Shown here piece after piece: positions 34,557 to 43,636 of a stretch of DNA of 64,000 nucleotides (position 1 is its first letter; every line of letters begins with the position of its first letter). Made by a program: the position numbers and the translations under genes. This DNA is from Pacificibacter marinus (lineage in GTDB: Bacteria; Pseudomonadota; Alphaproteobacteria; Rhodobacterales; Rhodobacteraceae), in the NCBI RefSeq assembly GCF_018860505.1, contig NZ_JAHKPU010000013.1:1-64000 (forward strand), written 5' to 3'. The notes below the pieces were generated by a model. That model did no database searches. It was given only the letters and a program-made list of their open reading frames with translations, and had not been told where the DNA came from.

Positions 34557-35624
34557 TTACAGGTCAAAGAACCCCAGATCGAAAGGCACATCCAGTACAG
34601 CGCCATCCAAAGATGTCAGCTGCAGCCCCGTCTTGGACGGCGACACCTTACCAACGCCAGCCCATCCAACGGGACGCGGCACAACAGCAATCGCATGACG
34701 GACTTGGGTGCGCAAATCTGGGCGCAGTGTCAAAGTGGTCGCTGCGCCCTCACGTGCAATCGGATTGTCACTTGCGGCTTCATCAAGCGTTGCAGCCCCA
34801 GCGCAACAGCCGTCTTCAATCCCCAGAACGCCCGTGTGCCGTCCGCTCCACGGCGCGTAATCGCGCCCGCCGTTGGATTGCCACATCATTGTCACAGGCA
34901 TCACGCGGGGGTCTTTGATGAACAGCACGATGTCATCTTCGGCAAAACGCGTCACTGCGGTCCAGCCAAAATGCGCGTTATCCGCCTCAACCAGCGTCAC
35001 GAAATCCTCATGACCTGTCTCAGACGGGTAGCGATGCAAATCGATATAGCCACCATCCGCGCTTGGAAATGCGGACAGATCCGTGGCGCGTGCGGGATAC
35101 CCGAACCGATGCGCCTCCTCCAACGGGGCTTGCGGTGTGATCGCAGCCTTCTTGGGCGAAAATCCGATATGCCCACCCGCCACCAGATGCAGCATGGGAT
35201 GATGCGAAAACGTCAAAGCCCCCTGCCCGCCAGTGATGACATGTGCTTGATATAAAACAGAATGTCCTGCAATCACACGTAATTCTTTGGTGACACGCGC
35301 CCCAAAAACATCGCGGTTCAGCGCAAGCTTTAGCACCGCCATATCATCGTTTTCAGCGCGTAACACTGGTGACCATTCGGAATTTGCCGTCCAGCCGTGG
35401 GGCGGAATATCTGCGATCCCTGAACCACCAAAAGGCGCACAAAAGAAATCGCCCGCCAGATGCGCGTCTACTGGGGCTTCGGCCTTGTGCGCGGCATCCG
35501 TGCCGACCCAATGCGCAGTGTGCAAAATATCGCGCCCAGACACTGAAAGCGTGCGAATATTGCCAATAGAAGCGTCCAGTGCGACAGAGACGTCACCTGC
35601 CCCGATGCGCACCCAATCATCCAT
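34557..35624 (-). CDS. Aldose 1-epimerase family protein
   Basis: 355 residues from MDDWVRIGAGDV. Beta-sandwich mutarotase-like pattern: DASIGNIRTLSVSGRDILHT, FFCAPFGGSGIADIPPHGWTANSEW, TFSHHPMLHL and GRDYAPWSGRHTGVLGIEDGC. The catalytic His/Glu of galactose mutarotase correspond loosely to HGW and the IEDG glutamate. It begins inside the rlmE stop region (6-nt gap) and precedes the SDR gene, linking it to the sugar cassette. Confidence 0.72.
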   Translation of the reverse strand: MDDWVRIGAGDVSVALDASIGNIRTLSVSGRDILHTAHWVGTDAAHKAEAPVDAHLAGDFFCAPFGGSGIADIPPHGWTANSEWSPVLRAENDDMAVLKLALNRDVFGARVTKELRVIAGHSVLYQAHVITGGQGALTFSHHPMLHLVAGGHIGFSPKKAAITPQAPLEEAHRFGYPARATDLSAFPSADGGYIDLHRYPSETGHEDFVTLVEADNAHFGWTAVTRFAEDDIVLFIKDPRVMPVTMMWQSNGGRDYAPWSGRHTGVLGIEDGCCAGAATLDEAASDNPIAREGAATTLTLRPDLRTQVRHAIAVVPRPVGWAGVGKVSPSKTGLQLTSLDGAVLDVPFDLGFFDL

Positions 35625-35628
35625 GCCC

Positions 35629-36333
35629 TCAGCCCTTAAACCCAGTTGCAACAACAAATTTTTCAGAACTGTCCGACCGTGATGCTGGCGGTTTGACATG
35701 CATCACTTTGGTAAAACGCTGTTTGAGAACCCTTTGCAAATCGCCCTCAGCCCCGCCCGCAAGCACCTTAGCCACGAACGTTCCACCCTCTTCCAACACG
35801 TCGAACGCAAAATAGGCAGCAGCTTCGCACAGCGCCATGATGCGGTTGTGATCGGTTTGTTTGTGACCAGATGCAGAAGCCGCCATATCGGACATCACAA
35901 CATCTGCCGCGCCGCCAAGCCATTTTTTGGTTTTAATATCGGCATCATCTTCCATGAAATCGAGCTGGTGGATTTCTGCGCCCGCAATCGGTTCGACCTG
36001 TTGCAAATCGACCCCCAAAACAAAGCCGATGCGTTTGCCTGACTTTTCACCCAAAGCGTTCACACGTTTGACAGCGACCTGACACCAGCCTCCCGGCGCA
36101 CAACCCAAATCCACCACCCGCGCGCCTGGCACGAGAAAGCGGAATTTGTCGTCCAGCTCAAGGATCTTATAGGCCGCACGGCCACGATAGCCATCGGTCT
36201 GGGCGCGTTTCACGTATGGATCGTTCAACTGGCGCTCAAGCCAAAGCGTAGACGACAGCTTGCGCCCGCGTGCGGATTTCACTTTCACCCGCAGGTCACG
36301 TTGGCCGCGCCCAGATGATTTCTTGTCAGCCAT
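35629..36333 (-). CDS. rlmE: 23S rRNA (uridine(2552)-2'-O)-methyltransferase RlmE
   Basis: 234-residue FtsJ/RrmJ methyltransferase. Motifs: SAYKL-like [16 protein letters not shown] loop [11 protein letters not shown], catalytic aspartate in VMSDMA (K-D-K-E tetrad with K of AAYK, D, K in FVAKV and E of SSEKF). Ends [31 protein letters not shown] at 36333 has better spacing to GGGAA than the one at 36339. Basic N-terminal extension of about 25 residues. Core gene interrupted on its 3' side by the sugar genes. Confidence 0.95.
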   Translation of the reverse strand: MADKKSSGRGQRDLRVKVKSARGRKLSSTLWLERQLNDPYVKRAQTDGYRGRAAYKILELDDKFRFLVPGARVVDLGCAPGGWCQVAVKRVNALGEKSGKRIGFVLGVDLQQVEPIAGAEIHQLDFMEDDADIKTKKWLGGAADVVMSDMAASASGHKQTDHNRIMALCEAAAYFAFDVLEEGGTFVAKVLAGGAEGDLQRVLKQRFTKVMHVKPPASRSDSSEKFVVATGFKG

Positions 36334-36498
36334 GTTCATAAATTCCCGTATTTGGAGGCCTTATAGCAGCAACGCATACCAATAGGAAAGCACAGGGTTT
36401 GGCCCAAAGATCACGTTTTGGGGCATAAATGTCGATTTTGTCGCCGGTTCAACACTGATGAACCCAATTAAATAGCTTTAACGGGCCAGCGTAAAAGC

Positions 36499-36939
36499 CT
36501 AGCCACGCGCAGCGACTTGCAACTCTTTAGCACGCTTAGGCGAGACACCAAGGACGGCTTCGATCTGATGCAACAGCTCGTCTTCCTCATCGTGTTTAAC
36601 ACCATCGGCATAAACCACGGCCCAAAGCGCGCTCAATGTGGCTTCTTTTTCATGCGCACTGATTGCGTCTTTGACGATCTCTGTCATCTCGGCCGTGTCT
36701 GGCATCTGGGATTCCAACTTTTCGCAGGACGCCCGCAGTTTAGCAGCCTCGATCGGGTTCAAACCAAAACGCTGCGCCAAGACCTTATCGATCACTTGAA
36801 TTTCTTCGAATAGAATCTTTTTATCAGCCTTGGCCGCCCGCACCAAAAGCGCCCCCATAGCGTGCTGGGCATCTGCCTCTGGCAGTGGTGTTTGATAGGT
36901 TTTCGCATGACCAAGAAGCGAGAGCAGGTTTTCGAACAT
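36499..36939 (-). CDS. TerB-like helical protein
   Basis: 146 residues, all-helical, with the TerB-domain pattern AMGALLVRAAKADKKILFEEIQVIDKVL and LWAVVYADGVKHDEEDELLHQIEAVLGVS. The acidic DG and EE positions resemble the metal-binding sites of TerB. It is a stand-alone domain, not next to any ter operon; a tellurite role is unlikely. A GGTTCA-N7-TGAACC inverted repeat at 36446-36464 follows. Confidence 0.75.
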   Translation of the reverse strand: MFENLLSLLGHAKTYQTPLPEADAQHAMGALLVRAAKADKKILFEEIQVIDKVLAQRFGLNPIEAAKLRASCEKLESQMPDTAEMTEIVKDAISAHEKEATLSALWAVVYADGVKHDEEDELLHQIEAVLGVSPKRAKELQVAARG

Positions 36940-37081
36940 AGTGCGTCTTCCAATTCAATGATGATGCCACGCTAACAGCGCGCCGCAGATCATGCGAGCA
37001 AAATGTCGCGCATGTGATGTTGCGTCACCCACGTCTCGATACCGAACAGGCCCGAAAGCGAATAAAGGTGACGCAGATCAG

Positions 37082-37954
37082 TTAATCAAAGGCTTTGAGA
37101 CGTTTGAGTAAGCTTGAGGTGTCCCAACGACCACCGCCCATTTTCTGCACGTCTTTGTAGAACTGATCAACCAAAGCCGTAACCGGTAGGCTTGCACCTA
37201 CGTCATCGCCTGCTTCCAAACAGATCGCCAAATCTTTGCGCATCCAATCGACAGCAAAGCCGTGTTCATAGTGATCGGCCAGCATGGTTTTGTGACGGTT
37301 GACCATCTGCCAGCTGCCAGCCGCGCCACCAGAAATCACATCGACCAAAGCCTCACCATCAAGACCGGATTTTTCCGCCAAATGCAGCGCCTCGGACAGA
37401 CCTTGAACCAAGCCAGCGATGGCGATTTGATTGCACATCTTGGCGGTTTGTCCTGCGCCAACCTCGCCCAAACGCTTAACAATTTTGCCGTAGGCTTGCA
37501 TCACAGGTTCTGCGGCAGCGTAATCAGCATCCGAGCCGCCACACATCACAGACAAGACACCATTTTCAGCCCCAGCTTGGCCACCAGAAACGGGCGCATC
37601 GACATAACCAATGCCCATCTCAGCTGCCACGGCTGCCAATTCACGGGTCACCTTGGCGGAAACTGTCGTGTGATCCACAAAAATCGATCCTTTGGACATG
37701 CCAGAAAAAGCCCCATCTTCCCCTAAGCAAACAGAGCGCAGATCCTCGTCATTGCCCACGCAGGCCATCACAAAATCGCAACCTGCTGCTGCTTCGCGTG
37801 GCGTCGGTTGTGCGGCCCCTTTATGGGTGTCCGCCCATGTTTGCGCTTTTGCGGGGGTGCGGTTGAAGACGGTCACGGAATGATTGGCGGCGACCAAGTG
37901 CCCCGCCATCGGAAATCCCATAACCCCAAGTCCCAAAAATGCTACAGTCGCCAT
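37082..37954 (-). CDS. NAD(P)-dependent beta-hydroxyacid dehydrogenase (HIBADH family)
   Basis: 290 residues. Rossmann motif VAFLGLGVMGFPMAGHLV, FVDHTTVSAKVTREL, the substrate-binding DAPVSGGQAGAENG and the catalytic lysine in GQTAKMCNQ. Ends with the usual C-terminal helix bundle. 3-hydroxyisobutyrate, tartronate semialdehyde or a glyoxylate-type substrate cannot be distinguished. It diverges from the penicillin acylase gene. Confidence 0.88.
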   Translation of the reverse strand: MATVAFLGLGVMGFPMAGHLVAANHSVTVFNRTPAKAQTWADTHKGAAQPTPREAAAGCDFVMACVGNDEDLRSVCLGEDGAFSGMSKGSIFVDHTTVSAKVTRELAAVAAEMGIGYVDAPVSGGQAGAENGVLSVMCGGSDADYAAAEPVMQAYGKIVKRLGEVGAGQTAKMCNQIAIAGLVQGLSEALHLAEKSGLDGEALVDVISGGAAGSWQMVNRHKTMLADHYEHGFAVDWMRKDLAICLEAGDDVGASLPVTALVDQFYKDVQKMGGGRWDTSSLLKRLKAFD

Positions 37955-38046
37955 GGCTTTTTTCCTCTGACTATATGTGGTTTAACGCGTCACGAGTCCT
38001 AAACCACAGGACCGCCGCGTTCACAATAAGCAGGTCTGCACAGCCC

Positions 38047-40518
38047 ATGGCACTTTTCTTCAAATGGCTTTTTCGCATCGTCACAGGCGTCACTATTCTG
38101 GCCCTGCTCGGCGGATATATGGCCTATTATCTCGGGTCGCGGTCCCTGCCCGATTACAGCGCCCCATATCAGGTCAGCGGCATCACGGGGCCAATCGAAA
38201 TTGCCCGCGACACTGCCAATGTACCGCATATCTTTGGCGAAAACGACGCGGATGTATTTTACGGTCTTGGCTTTGCCCATGCCCAAGACCGTTTGTTTCA
38301 GATGATGTTGTTGCGCCGCACAGCCCAGGGCAAACTGTCCGAAGTTTTTGGCGAGCGGACAAAAAACACCGATATTTTGATGCGTCGCTTAGGGGTTTAT
38401 GACGCGGCCATAGCCTCTGCGCCCCTGCAAACGCCAGAAACCACAGCCGCACTCACAGCCTACGCGCGTGGCGTGAATGCGTGGATCGGCGAAGTGAACA
38501 AAGGCGCGATGGGGCGCGGCGCACCTGAATTTTTCCTGTTTCCATCTGAAATATCATATTGGCGTCCCGAGGATTCCATCGCTTTGTTGAAACTTGTGGC
38601 GCTTCGGTTGTCGGATCATATTCCTACCGAAGTTCTGCGTGCGCGCACGTCTTTGATGCTGCCGGCTGAGCGCGTCAAAGACATCTTGCCCGATGCCCCC
38701 GGTGCGCCAACGGCACTGCTGGACAATTTTGCCAGCCTTTTCCCCGATGTGTCACCATTTACGCCTGAAGCGGGCGTTGATTACGCCATGGCAGGGTTCA
38801 ATGCATCCCCTCTTGGCGGCGCATCAAACGTCTGGGCGGCTTCCCCAGACCGTGCAGCCTCTGGCGCATCTTTGATGGCCAATGATCCGCATCTTGGGTT
38901 CAGCGCCCCCGGCGCATGGTATTTGGCCCGTGTTGAATTGCAAACAGGCGGTGTCATCGGCGCGACCATTCCTGGCATTCCCTTTGTTGTGGCTGGGCGC
39001 AAAGAGGCGCTGTCATGGGGCATCACTTCGGCCTATACCGATGACGCTGATCTGTTCATCGAACAGGTGAACCCGAGCGCACCAAACGAAGTTATGACGC
39101 CTCAGGGTTACAAAAAGATGATCAGCAAACAATCGATTTTGCGGATCAAAGACCAAGCGCCCGAAACCTTGACGCTACAATGGACAGACAACGGACCGGT
39201 GCTGCCACAGACGGCCTTTGATCTGAACACGATCACTCCGAATGGCTATGTCGTGTCAGTGTCATGGACGCCTTTGGCCCATGACGACACCTCACTGTCT
39301 GCCTTGATGCAATTGATGCAATCAGACACCGTGACCCAAGGGATCGAAGCGGGTCGTGGCTTTGTCGCACCAGCTCTCAATCTGGCATTAGCCGACCCCG
39401 ATCACATCGCGCAAAAAACCATTGGCCGTGCACCCATTCGGGATGTGTCGCACCAAAGCCAAGGCCGCATTCCGTCACAAGGATGGGTCGCGACCAACCA
39501 ATGGCAAGGGTTTCGTCCCTATGACGATCTGCCGTTGTTCTCTCCGACCTCTGGCGGGATCATTGGCAATACAAATAACAAAACCACCGACGCGGCCTTT
39601 CCTGATCATTTGAGTTTTCACTGGGGCGACACGCAGCGCATCGAACGCTGGAAACGTTTGATGCAAAACCGCGAAGTCCATACCCGCGAAAGCTTTATTG
39701 AGGCGCAAAACGACATCGTGTCTTATTCTGCGCGCTCTTTATTGCCACTGGTCGCTGCGGATTTATGGTTCACCGGCGAAGCTGCGCCTGAGGGCACGCC
39801 AGAACGCCAACGCCAACGCGCCTTGAGCCTCTTGGCAGAATGGAACGGCGAAATGAACGAACATTTGCCCGAACCCTTGATCTATTACGCGTGGATGCGT
39901 GCGCTCCAAGATCGCCTGATCCGCGACGAGCTTGGCCCGCTTGCTCATGCCTATACCCATATCGAACCTTTGTTTATCGAGCGCGTTTACCGCGATATTG
40001 GCGGGGCCTCAGTTTGGTGTGATGTCTTGCAATCGGCCGCCACAGAAACCTGCGCCAATATCGCCAGCCTTGCCTTGGATGACGCTTTGCTTTGGGTTGG
40101 CGAGACCTATGGCACGGCCTTGGAATCGCTGCGCTGGGGCGATGCACACACGGCTCAGCACACACATCCCGTGCTTGGCAAAGTGCCCTTCGTCAAATGG
40201 TTCGTCAACATTCGCCAATCCACGTCGGGTGGCGACAACACGCTGATGCGCGGCGTCACCGCAGGCATAGGCGATCAACCTTTTGCCAATGTCCATGGGG
40301 CAGCTTACCGTGGCGTGTATGACTTCGCCGACCCCGACAGTTCTGTGTTTATCACCGCAACAGGTCAATCGGGGCATCCGCTATCGCGTCACTATGATGA
40401 TCTGGGCGAACTGTGGCGGCGCGGGGAATATGTGCCTATGACGTTGGACCCGACACTCGCCCGCGCCGCAGGGGTCGGCATCACGCATATTTTGCCCGAA
40501 GATACCGTCAATCCGTAA
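38047..40518 (+). CDS. Penicillin acylase family protein (Ntn hydrolase)
   Basis: 823 residues from MALFFKWLFR. An N-terminal hydrophobic segment (IVTGVTILALLGGYMAYYLG) serves as signal/anchor. The pre-alpha region has HIFGENDADVFYGLGFAHAQDRLFQM. The autoproteolysis site is GGASNVWA, with Ser260 as the predicted N-terminal nucleophile of the beta subunit; an asparagine cluster follows later (IIGNTNNKT). The substrate could be N-acyl-homoserine lactones, beta-lactams or other amides; family membership does not decide. Probably periplasmic. Confidence 0.93.
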   Translation: MALFFKWLFRIVTGVTILALLGGYMAYYLGSRSLPDYSAPYQVSGITGPIEIARDTANVPHIFGENDADVFYGLGFAHAQDRLFQMMLLRRTAQGKLSEVFGERTKNTDILMRRLGVYDAAIASAPLQTPETTAALTAYARGVNAWIGEVNKGAMGRGAPEFFLFPSEISYWRPEDSIALLKLVALRLSDHIPTEVLRARTSLMLPAERVKDILPDAPGAPTALLDNFASLFPDVSPFTPEAGVDYAMAGFNASPLGGASNVWAASPDRAASGASLMANDPHLGFSAPGAWYLARVELQTGGVIGATIPGIPFVVAGRKEALSWGITSAYTDDADLFIEQVNPSAPNEVMTPQGYKKMISKQSILRIKDQAPETLTLQWTDNGPVLPQTAFDLNTITPNGYVVSVSWTPLAHDDTSLSALMQLMQSDTVTQGIEAGRGFVAPALNLALADPDHIAQKTIGRAPIRDVSHQSQGRIPSQGWVATNQWQGFRPYDDLPLFSPTSGGIIGNTNNKTTDAAFPDHLSFHWGDTQRIERWKRLMQNREVHTRESFIEAQNDIVSYSARSLLPLVAADLWFTGEAAPEGTPERQRQRALSLLAEWNGEMNEHLPEPLIYYAWMRALQDRLIRDELGPLAHAYTHIEPLFIERVYRDIGGASVWCDVLQSAATETCANIASLALDDALLWVGETYGTALESLRWGDAHTAQHTHPVLGKVPFVKWFVNIRQSTSGGDNTLMRGVTAGIGDQPFANVHGAAYRGVYDFADPDSSVFITATGQSGHPLSRHYDDLGELWRRGEYVPMTLDPTLARAAGVGITHILPEDTVNP

Positions 40519-40560
40519 AGAACGCCAACCGGCACGCTTTTTCAAAGTCTGGAACCGCTC

Positions 40561-41553
40561 ATGACACACACCTCACCCAAGGTGCAGCTTTTTGCCCTAG
40601 ATGGTCACGGCGCCGCGCGCGCGGCTGATTTGCAAGAATTTTCTGTCACGCCAGAGTCCACTGATGCAGGCGTATTTGGGTTTGCATGGGTGTATTGCGG
40701 GACAGATCGTGACGCCGCGGCGGCTGAGTTGGCGCTGTTTCATCTGGACCATTTTGTCATCGATGCTTTGACCGCTGATGAGACCCGCCCACGCTGCACG
40801 GTCCACGGGGACGGCGTCATCATCAACCTGCGCGGCGTGAATCTGAATGACGGGGCAGACCCAGAAGACATGATTTCTGTGCGTCTTTGGGTCGAAAAAG
40901 GCCGTATCATCAGTGTTTGGAAACGCCCATTGAAAGCCATCGCCGATATGTTTGACGCCATGGAGCGCGGCAAAGCGCCAGAGACGCCGGGGGATTTCAT
41001 CGCCAAACTGTCGTTGCGCCTGTCTGATCGCGCCGAACCGATCGTTGCAGCATTGAATGAAGAAATCGACACTTTAGAAGACACGCTCGCGGATGGACCC
41101 CTGTCTGAAGCGCGCCGTACGCTGGCCGATATTCGCCATACGGCAACGGTGCTTAGGCGCTATATGTTCCCGCAGCGCGATGCCCTGACCACGCTTGAGA
41201 TCGAAGATGTCTCGTGGCTTTTGCCGCAAGATCGCAGCCGTATCCGCGAGGCCGCAGACCGCGTAACACGCATGGCTGAGGAATTGGACGCCATTCGAGA
41301 CCGCGCGCAAATCGTGCAAGATCAGATCATGGATCAACGCGCCGAAGCCATGAACAGGCAGATGTTGTTGCTATCGATCGTGGCGGCAATTTTCTTGCCG
41401 CTGGGGTTGCTTACGGGTCTTTTGGGCGTCAATGTTGGTGGAATTCCCTTGGCGAAAAACCCTTGGGGCTTTGCCATTGTCTGCGTCATCTTGGGCGTGG
41501 TCTGCGCGGGGCAAATTTGGTTGTTCAAACGGATGAAGATGTTTGACAGCTGA
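40561..41553 (+). CDS. zntB: CorA-like zinc transporter ZntB
   Basis: 330 residues: a cytoplasmic alpha/beta funnel domain then two C-terminal helices (MLLLSIVAAIFLPLGLLTGLLGVNVGG and WGFAIVCVILGVVCAGQIWLF) joined by the GVN loop (GVNVGGIP). CorA magnesium channels use GMN at this position; GVN variants are typical of ZntB. It lies 42 nt after the penicillin acylase gene. Confidence 0.88.
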   Translation: MTHTSPKVQLFALDGHGAARAADLQEFSVTPESTDAGVFGFAWVYCGTDRDAAAAELALFHLDHFVIDALTADETRPRCTVHGDGVIINLRGVNLNDGADPEDMISVRLWVEKGRIISVWKRPLKAIADMFDAMERGKAPETPGDFIAKLSLRLSDRAEPIVAALNEEIDTLEDTLADGPLSEARRTLADIRHTATVLRRYMFPQRDALTTLEIEDVSWLLPQDRSRIREAADRVTRMAEELDAIRDRAQIVQDQIMDQRAEAMNRQMLLLSIVAAIFLPLGLLTGLLGVNVGGIPLAKNPWGFAIVCVILGVVCAGQIWLFKRMKMFDS

Positions 41554-41599
41554 CCTATGCGTTATAAAAATCGCCACCAATTACACGAAAGAGACTGCG

Positions 41600-41878
41600 A
41601 TGTTCGACAGTGCTTGGAGCAAACTCAGATACTATGCCAGCACTTTCATATCCATCTGTCTGCTGTTTGGTTTTATTGGCTATTGGGGCTATGACATTCG
41701 CGCGGGCGGTTCCATCGGATCTTCCAGTCGCTTTATTCTATTCCGCTGGACGGCAGAGGGCGCGCAACTGCTGTCGGACAGTTATGGCCACCTGTTTGTG
41801 GAACATGGTATTATGGGCTTGGCTTTGGCTCTATGGGGCGGCGCCTGCGCCTATGTATGGTGCACGGGTTTCTTTTAA
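41600..41878 (+). CDS. Small hypothetical membrane protein
   Basis: 92 residues beginning MFDSAWSKLRYYA. Two hydrophobic segments (TFISICLLFGFIGYWGY and IMGLALALWGGACAYVW). GAAAGAGA lies 7 nt before the ATG. It is 46 nt after zntB on the same strand and ends convergent with hflX. No recognised family. Confidence 0.6.
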   Translation: MFDSAWSKLRYYASTFISICLLFGFIGYWGYDIRAGGSIGSSSRFILFRWTAEGAQLLSDSYGHLFVEHGIMGLALALWGGACAYVWCTGFF

Positions 41879-41929
41879 AACACGTCCATTACAATTTCTC
41901 AACGCCACCCCAAAAAATCCGCGAGCTAC

Positions 41930-43219
41930 TTACAGCTCGCGATATTCTTTTTCTTGGCGAGGCGTCCATAGAACCACGACTTCATAGCCGTTCTCTGTCG
42001 CCTCTTCGGATTCCAGAATTTGCTGTTCAAACAGCCAAGCGCGTTTTTTGCCCTCAGAGTATGGGATCGTGAATTCGCGGCGGATTTTTTCTTCTTCAAA
42101 AAACCTCGAAATCGCAGCCAAAAGTTCGGGCACGCCCTCGCCTGTAATCGCAGAGATCGCAAATTTGTCGTCCTCAACTTCTGCACGGGCCAAACGCGCC
42201 TCACGCGATTCAGCGTCCAACAGATCGATTTTGTTCCAAACCTCAAACATCGGCGCATCTTCTTTGATGCCCAGATCGTTCAAAATCGTACGCACATCTA
42301 AAGCCTGCTCATGGGTCTTTTCATGCGCAATATCACGCACGTGGATGATCAAATCAGCGTCGAGCACTTCCTCAAGCGTCGCACGGAACGAGGCCACAAG
42401 CTGTGTCGGCAATGACGAGATGAATCCCACAGTGTCTGACAGAATGATCTCGCGATCTGTGCCGCCTTGTGGGGCGTCCAAAACAACGGAGCGCATGGTC
42501 GGGTCAAGCGTGGCGAATAACATGTCTTTGACAAAGACATCTGCGCCCGTGACCTTATTGAAAAAAGTCGATTTTCCAGCATTGGTATAGCCCACTAAGG
42601 CAACAATCGGAAACGGCACTTTGGCACGCGAGGCGCGGTGCAATTCGCGGGTTTTGACAACCTTTTCAAGCTGCTTGCGCAACCGGTTCAAGTGGTCATC
42701 AATGGCACGTCTGTCGGCCTCGATCTGGGTTTCCCCCGGACCGCCGACAAAACCAAGTCCACCACGTTGACGCTCCAAGTGGGTCCAAGCGCGCACCAGA
42801 CGCGTGCGCTGATAGCTTAACGCCGCCATTTCGACCTGTAACACACCCTCACGGGTGCGGGCACGATCAGAGAAGATCTCAAGGATCAGGCCGGTGCGAT
42901 CCAGAAGCTTGACGCCCCACTCTTTTTCAAGATTGCGCTGCTGGGCTGGACTAACAGGCCCATCCACAAGCACGAGGTCGATTTCGTTTTTTTCCAAACG
43001 CAGGCGCAATTCTTCGATCTTGCCTTTGCCAAACAACCAACCGGGTTGCAACTTGGGCAGGCGCACAATCTCCCCCCCGATGGTCTCAAGAGACGGCAAA
43101 GCAGCGGCCAAGGAAACAGCTTCGGCGAGACCCGATGCAGGATCACGCCGATTGCGGTCGGATTGAATGTCTGGGTGGATCACCCAAGCCCGCGTGAGCG
43201 GCTTATCATGTTCTTGCAA
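41930..43219 (-). CDS. hflX: GTPase HflX
   Basis: 429 residues with N-terminal HflX domain (LDRTGLILEIFSDRARTREGVLQVEMAAL, GGLGFVGGPGETQIEADRR) and a G domain (G1 GYTNAGKST, G3 DTVGF, G4 NKID). HflX rescues or recycles stalled ribosomes. It begins 3 nt after the hfq stop, the classical hfq-hflX pair. Confidence 0.96.
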   Translation of the reverse strand: MQEHDKPLTRAWVIHPDIQSDRNRRDPASGLAEAVSLAAALPSLETIGGEIVRLPKLQPGWLFGKGKIEELRLRLEKNEIDLVLVDGPVSPAQQRNLEKEWGVKLLDRTGLILEIFSDRARTREGVLQVEMAALSYQRTRLVRAWTHLERQRGGLGFVGGPGETQIEADRRAIDDHLNRLRKQLEKVVKTRELHRASRAKVPFPIVALVGYTNAGKSTFFNKVTGADVFVKDMLFATLDPTMRSVVLDAPQGGTDREIILSDTVGFISSLPTQLVASFRATLEEVLDADLIIHVRDIAHEKTHEQALDVRTILNDLGIKEDAPMFEVWNKIDLLDAESREARLARAEVEDDKFAISAITGEGVPELLAAISRFFEEEKIRREFTIPYSEGKKRAWLFEQQILESEEATENGYEVVVLWTPRQEKEYREL

Positions 43220-43222
43220 GGT

Positions 43223-43456
43223 TTACTCTTCGCCGTCGTACAGGTTGATGGGCGTTGATGGCATGATCGTCGAAATGGCGTGTTTGTAAACAAGCTGAGA
43301 CTGGCCATCACGGCGCAAAAGTACACAGAAATTGTCGAACCAAGTGATGACACCTTGAAGTTTCACACCGTTGATTAAAAAAATTGTAACTGGTACTTTA
43401 GCTTTACGAACATTGTTTAGAAATGCGTCTTGCAGGTTTTGCTTATCGGCGGCCAT
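43223..43456 (-). CDS. hfq: RNA chaperone Hfq
   Basis: 77 residues. Sm1 motif [36 protein letters not shown] and Sm2 [10 protein letters not shown] are intact; the C-terminal tail is very short ([12 protein letters not shown]), as usual in alphaproteobacteria. Mediates sRNA-mRNA pairing. The 180-nt gap to trkH should hold its promoter. Confidence 0.98.
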   Translation of the reverse strand: MAADKQNLQDAFLNNVRKAKVPVTIFLINGVKLQGVITWFDNFCVLLRRDGQSQLVYKHAISTIMPSTPINLYDGEE

Positions 43457-43636
43457 GTCTATTTGCCTTTTTTCTTGCGCTTTTGTTGCGAACTACCTCT
43501 CTGACGGCAGCACTTTGGCCTACGTTCGCAACATGTTGAGCCGAATGTCAAGATTTCACCCCTCCTAAATCGTTAACCTGTTCCCAAATCGTCGCAATTA
43601 TTGTCCACTTGGAACAAATCATGAAGATTTCAAAGC

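Noticed and set aside
34435-35713. 16-nt identical repeat ATGCATCACTTTGGTA at 34435-34450 and 35698-35713
   Set aside because: The second copy lies in the conserved rlmE motif KVMHVK; flanks do not match, and one or so such 16-mer is expected by chance in a 64-kb window on both strands.
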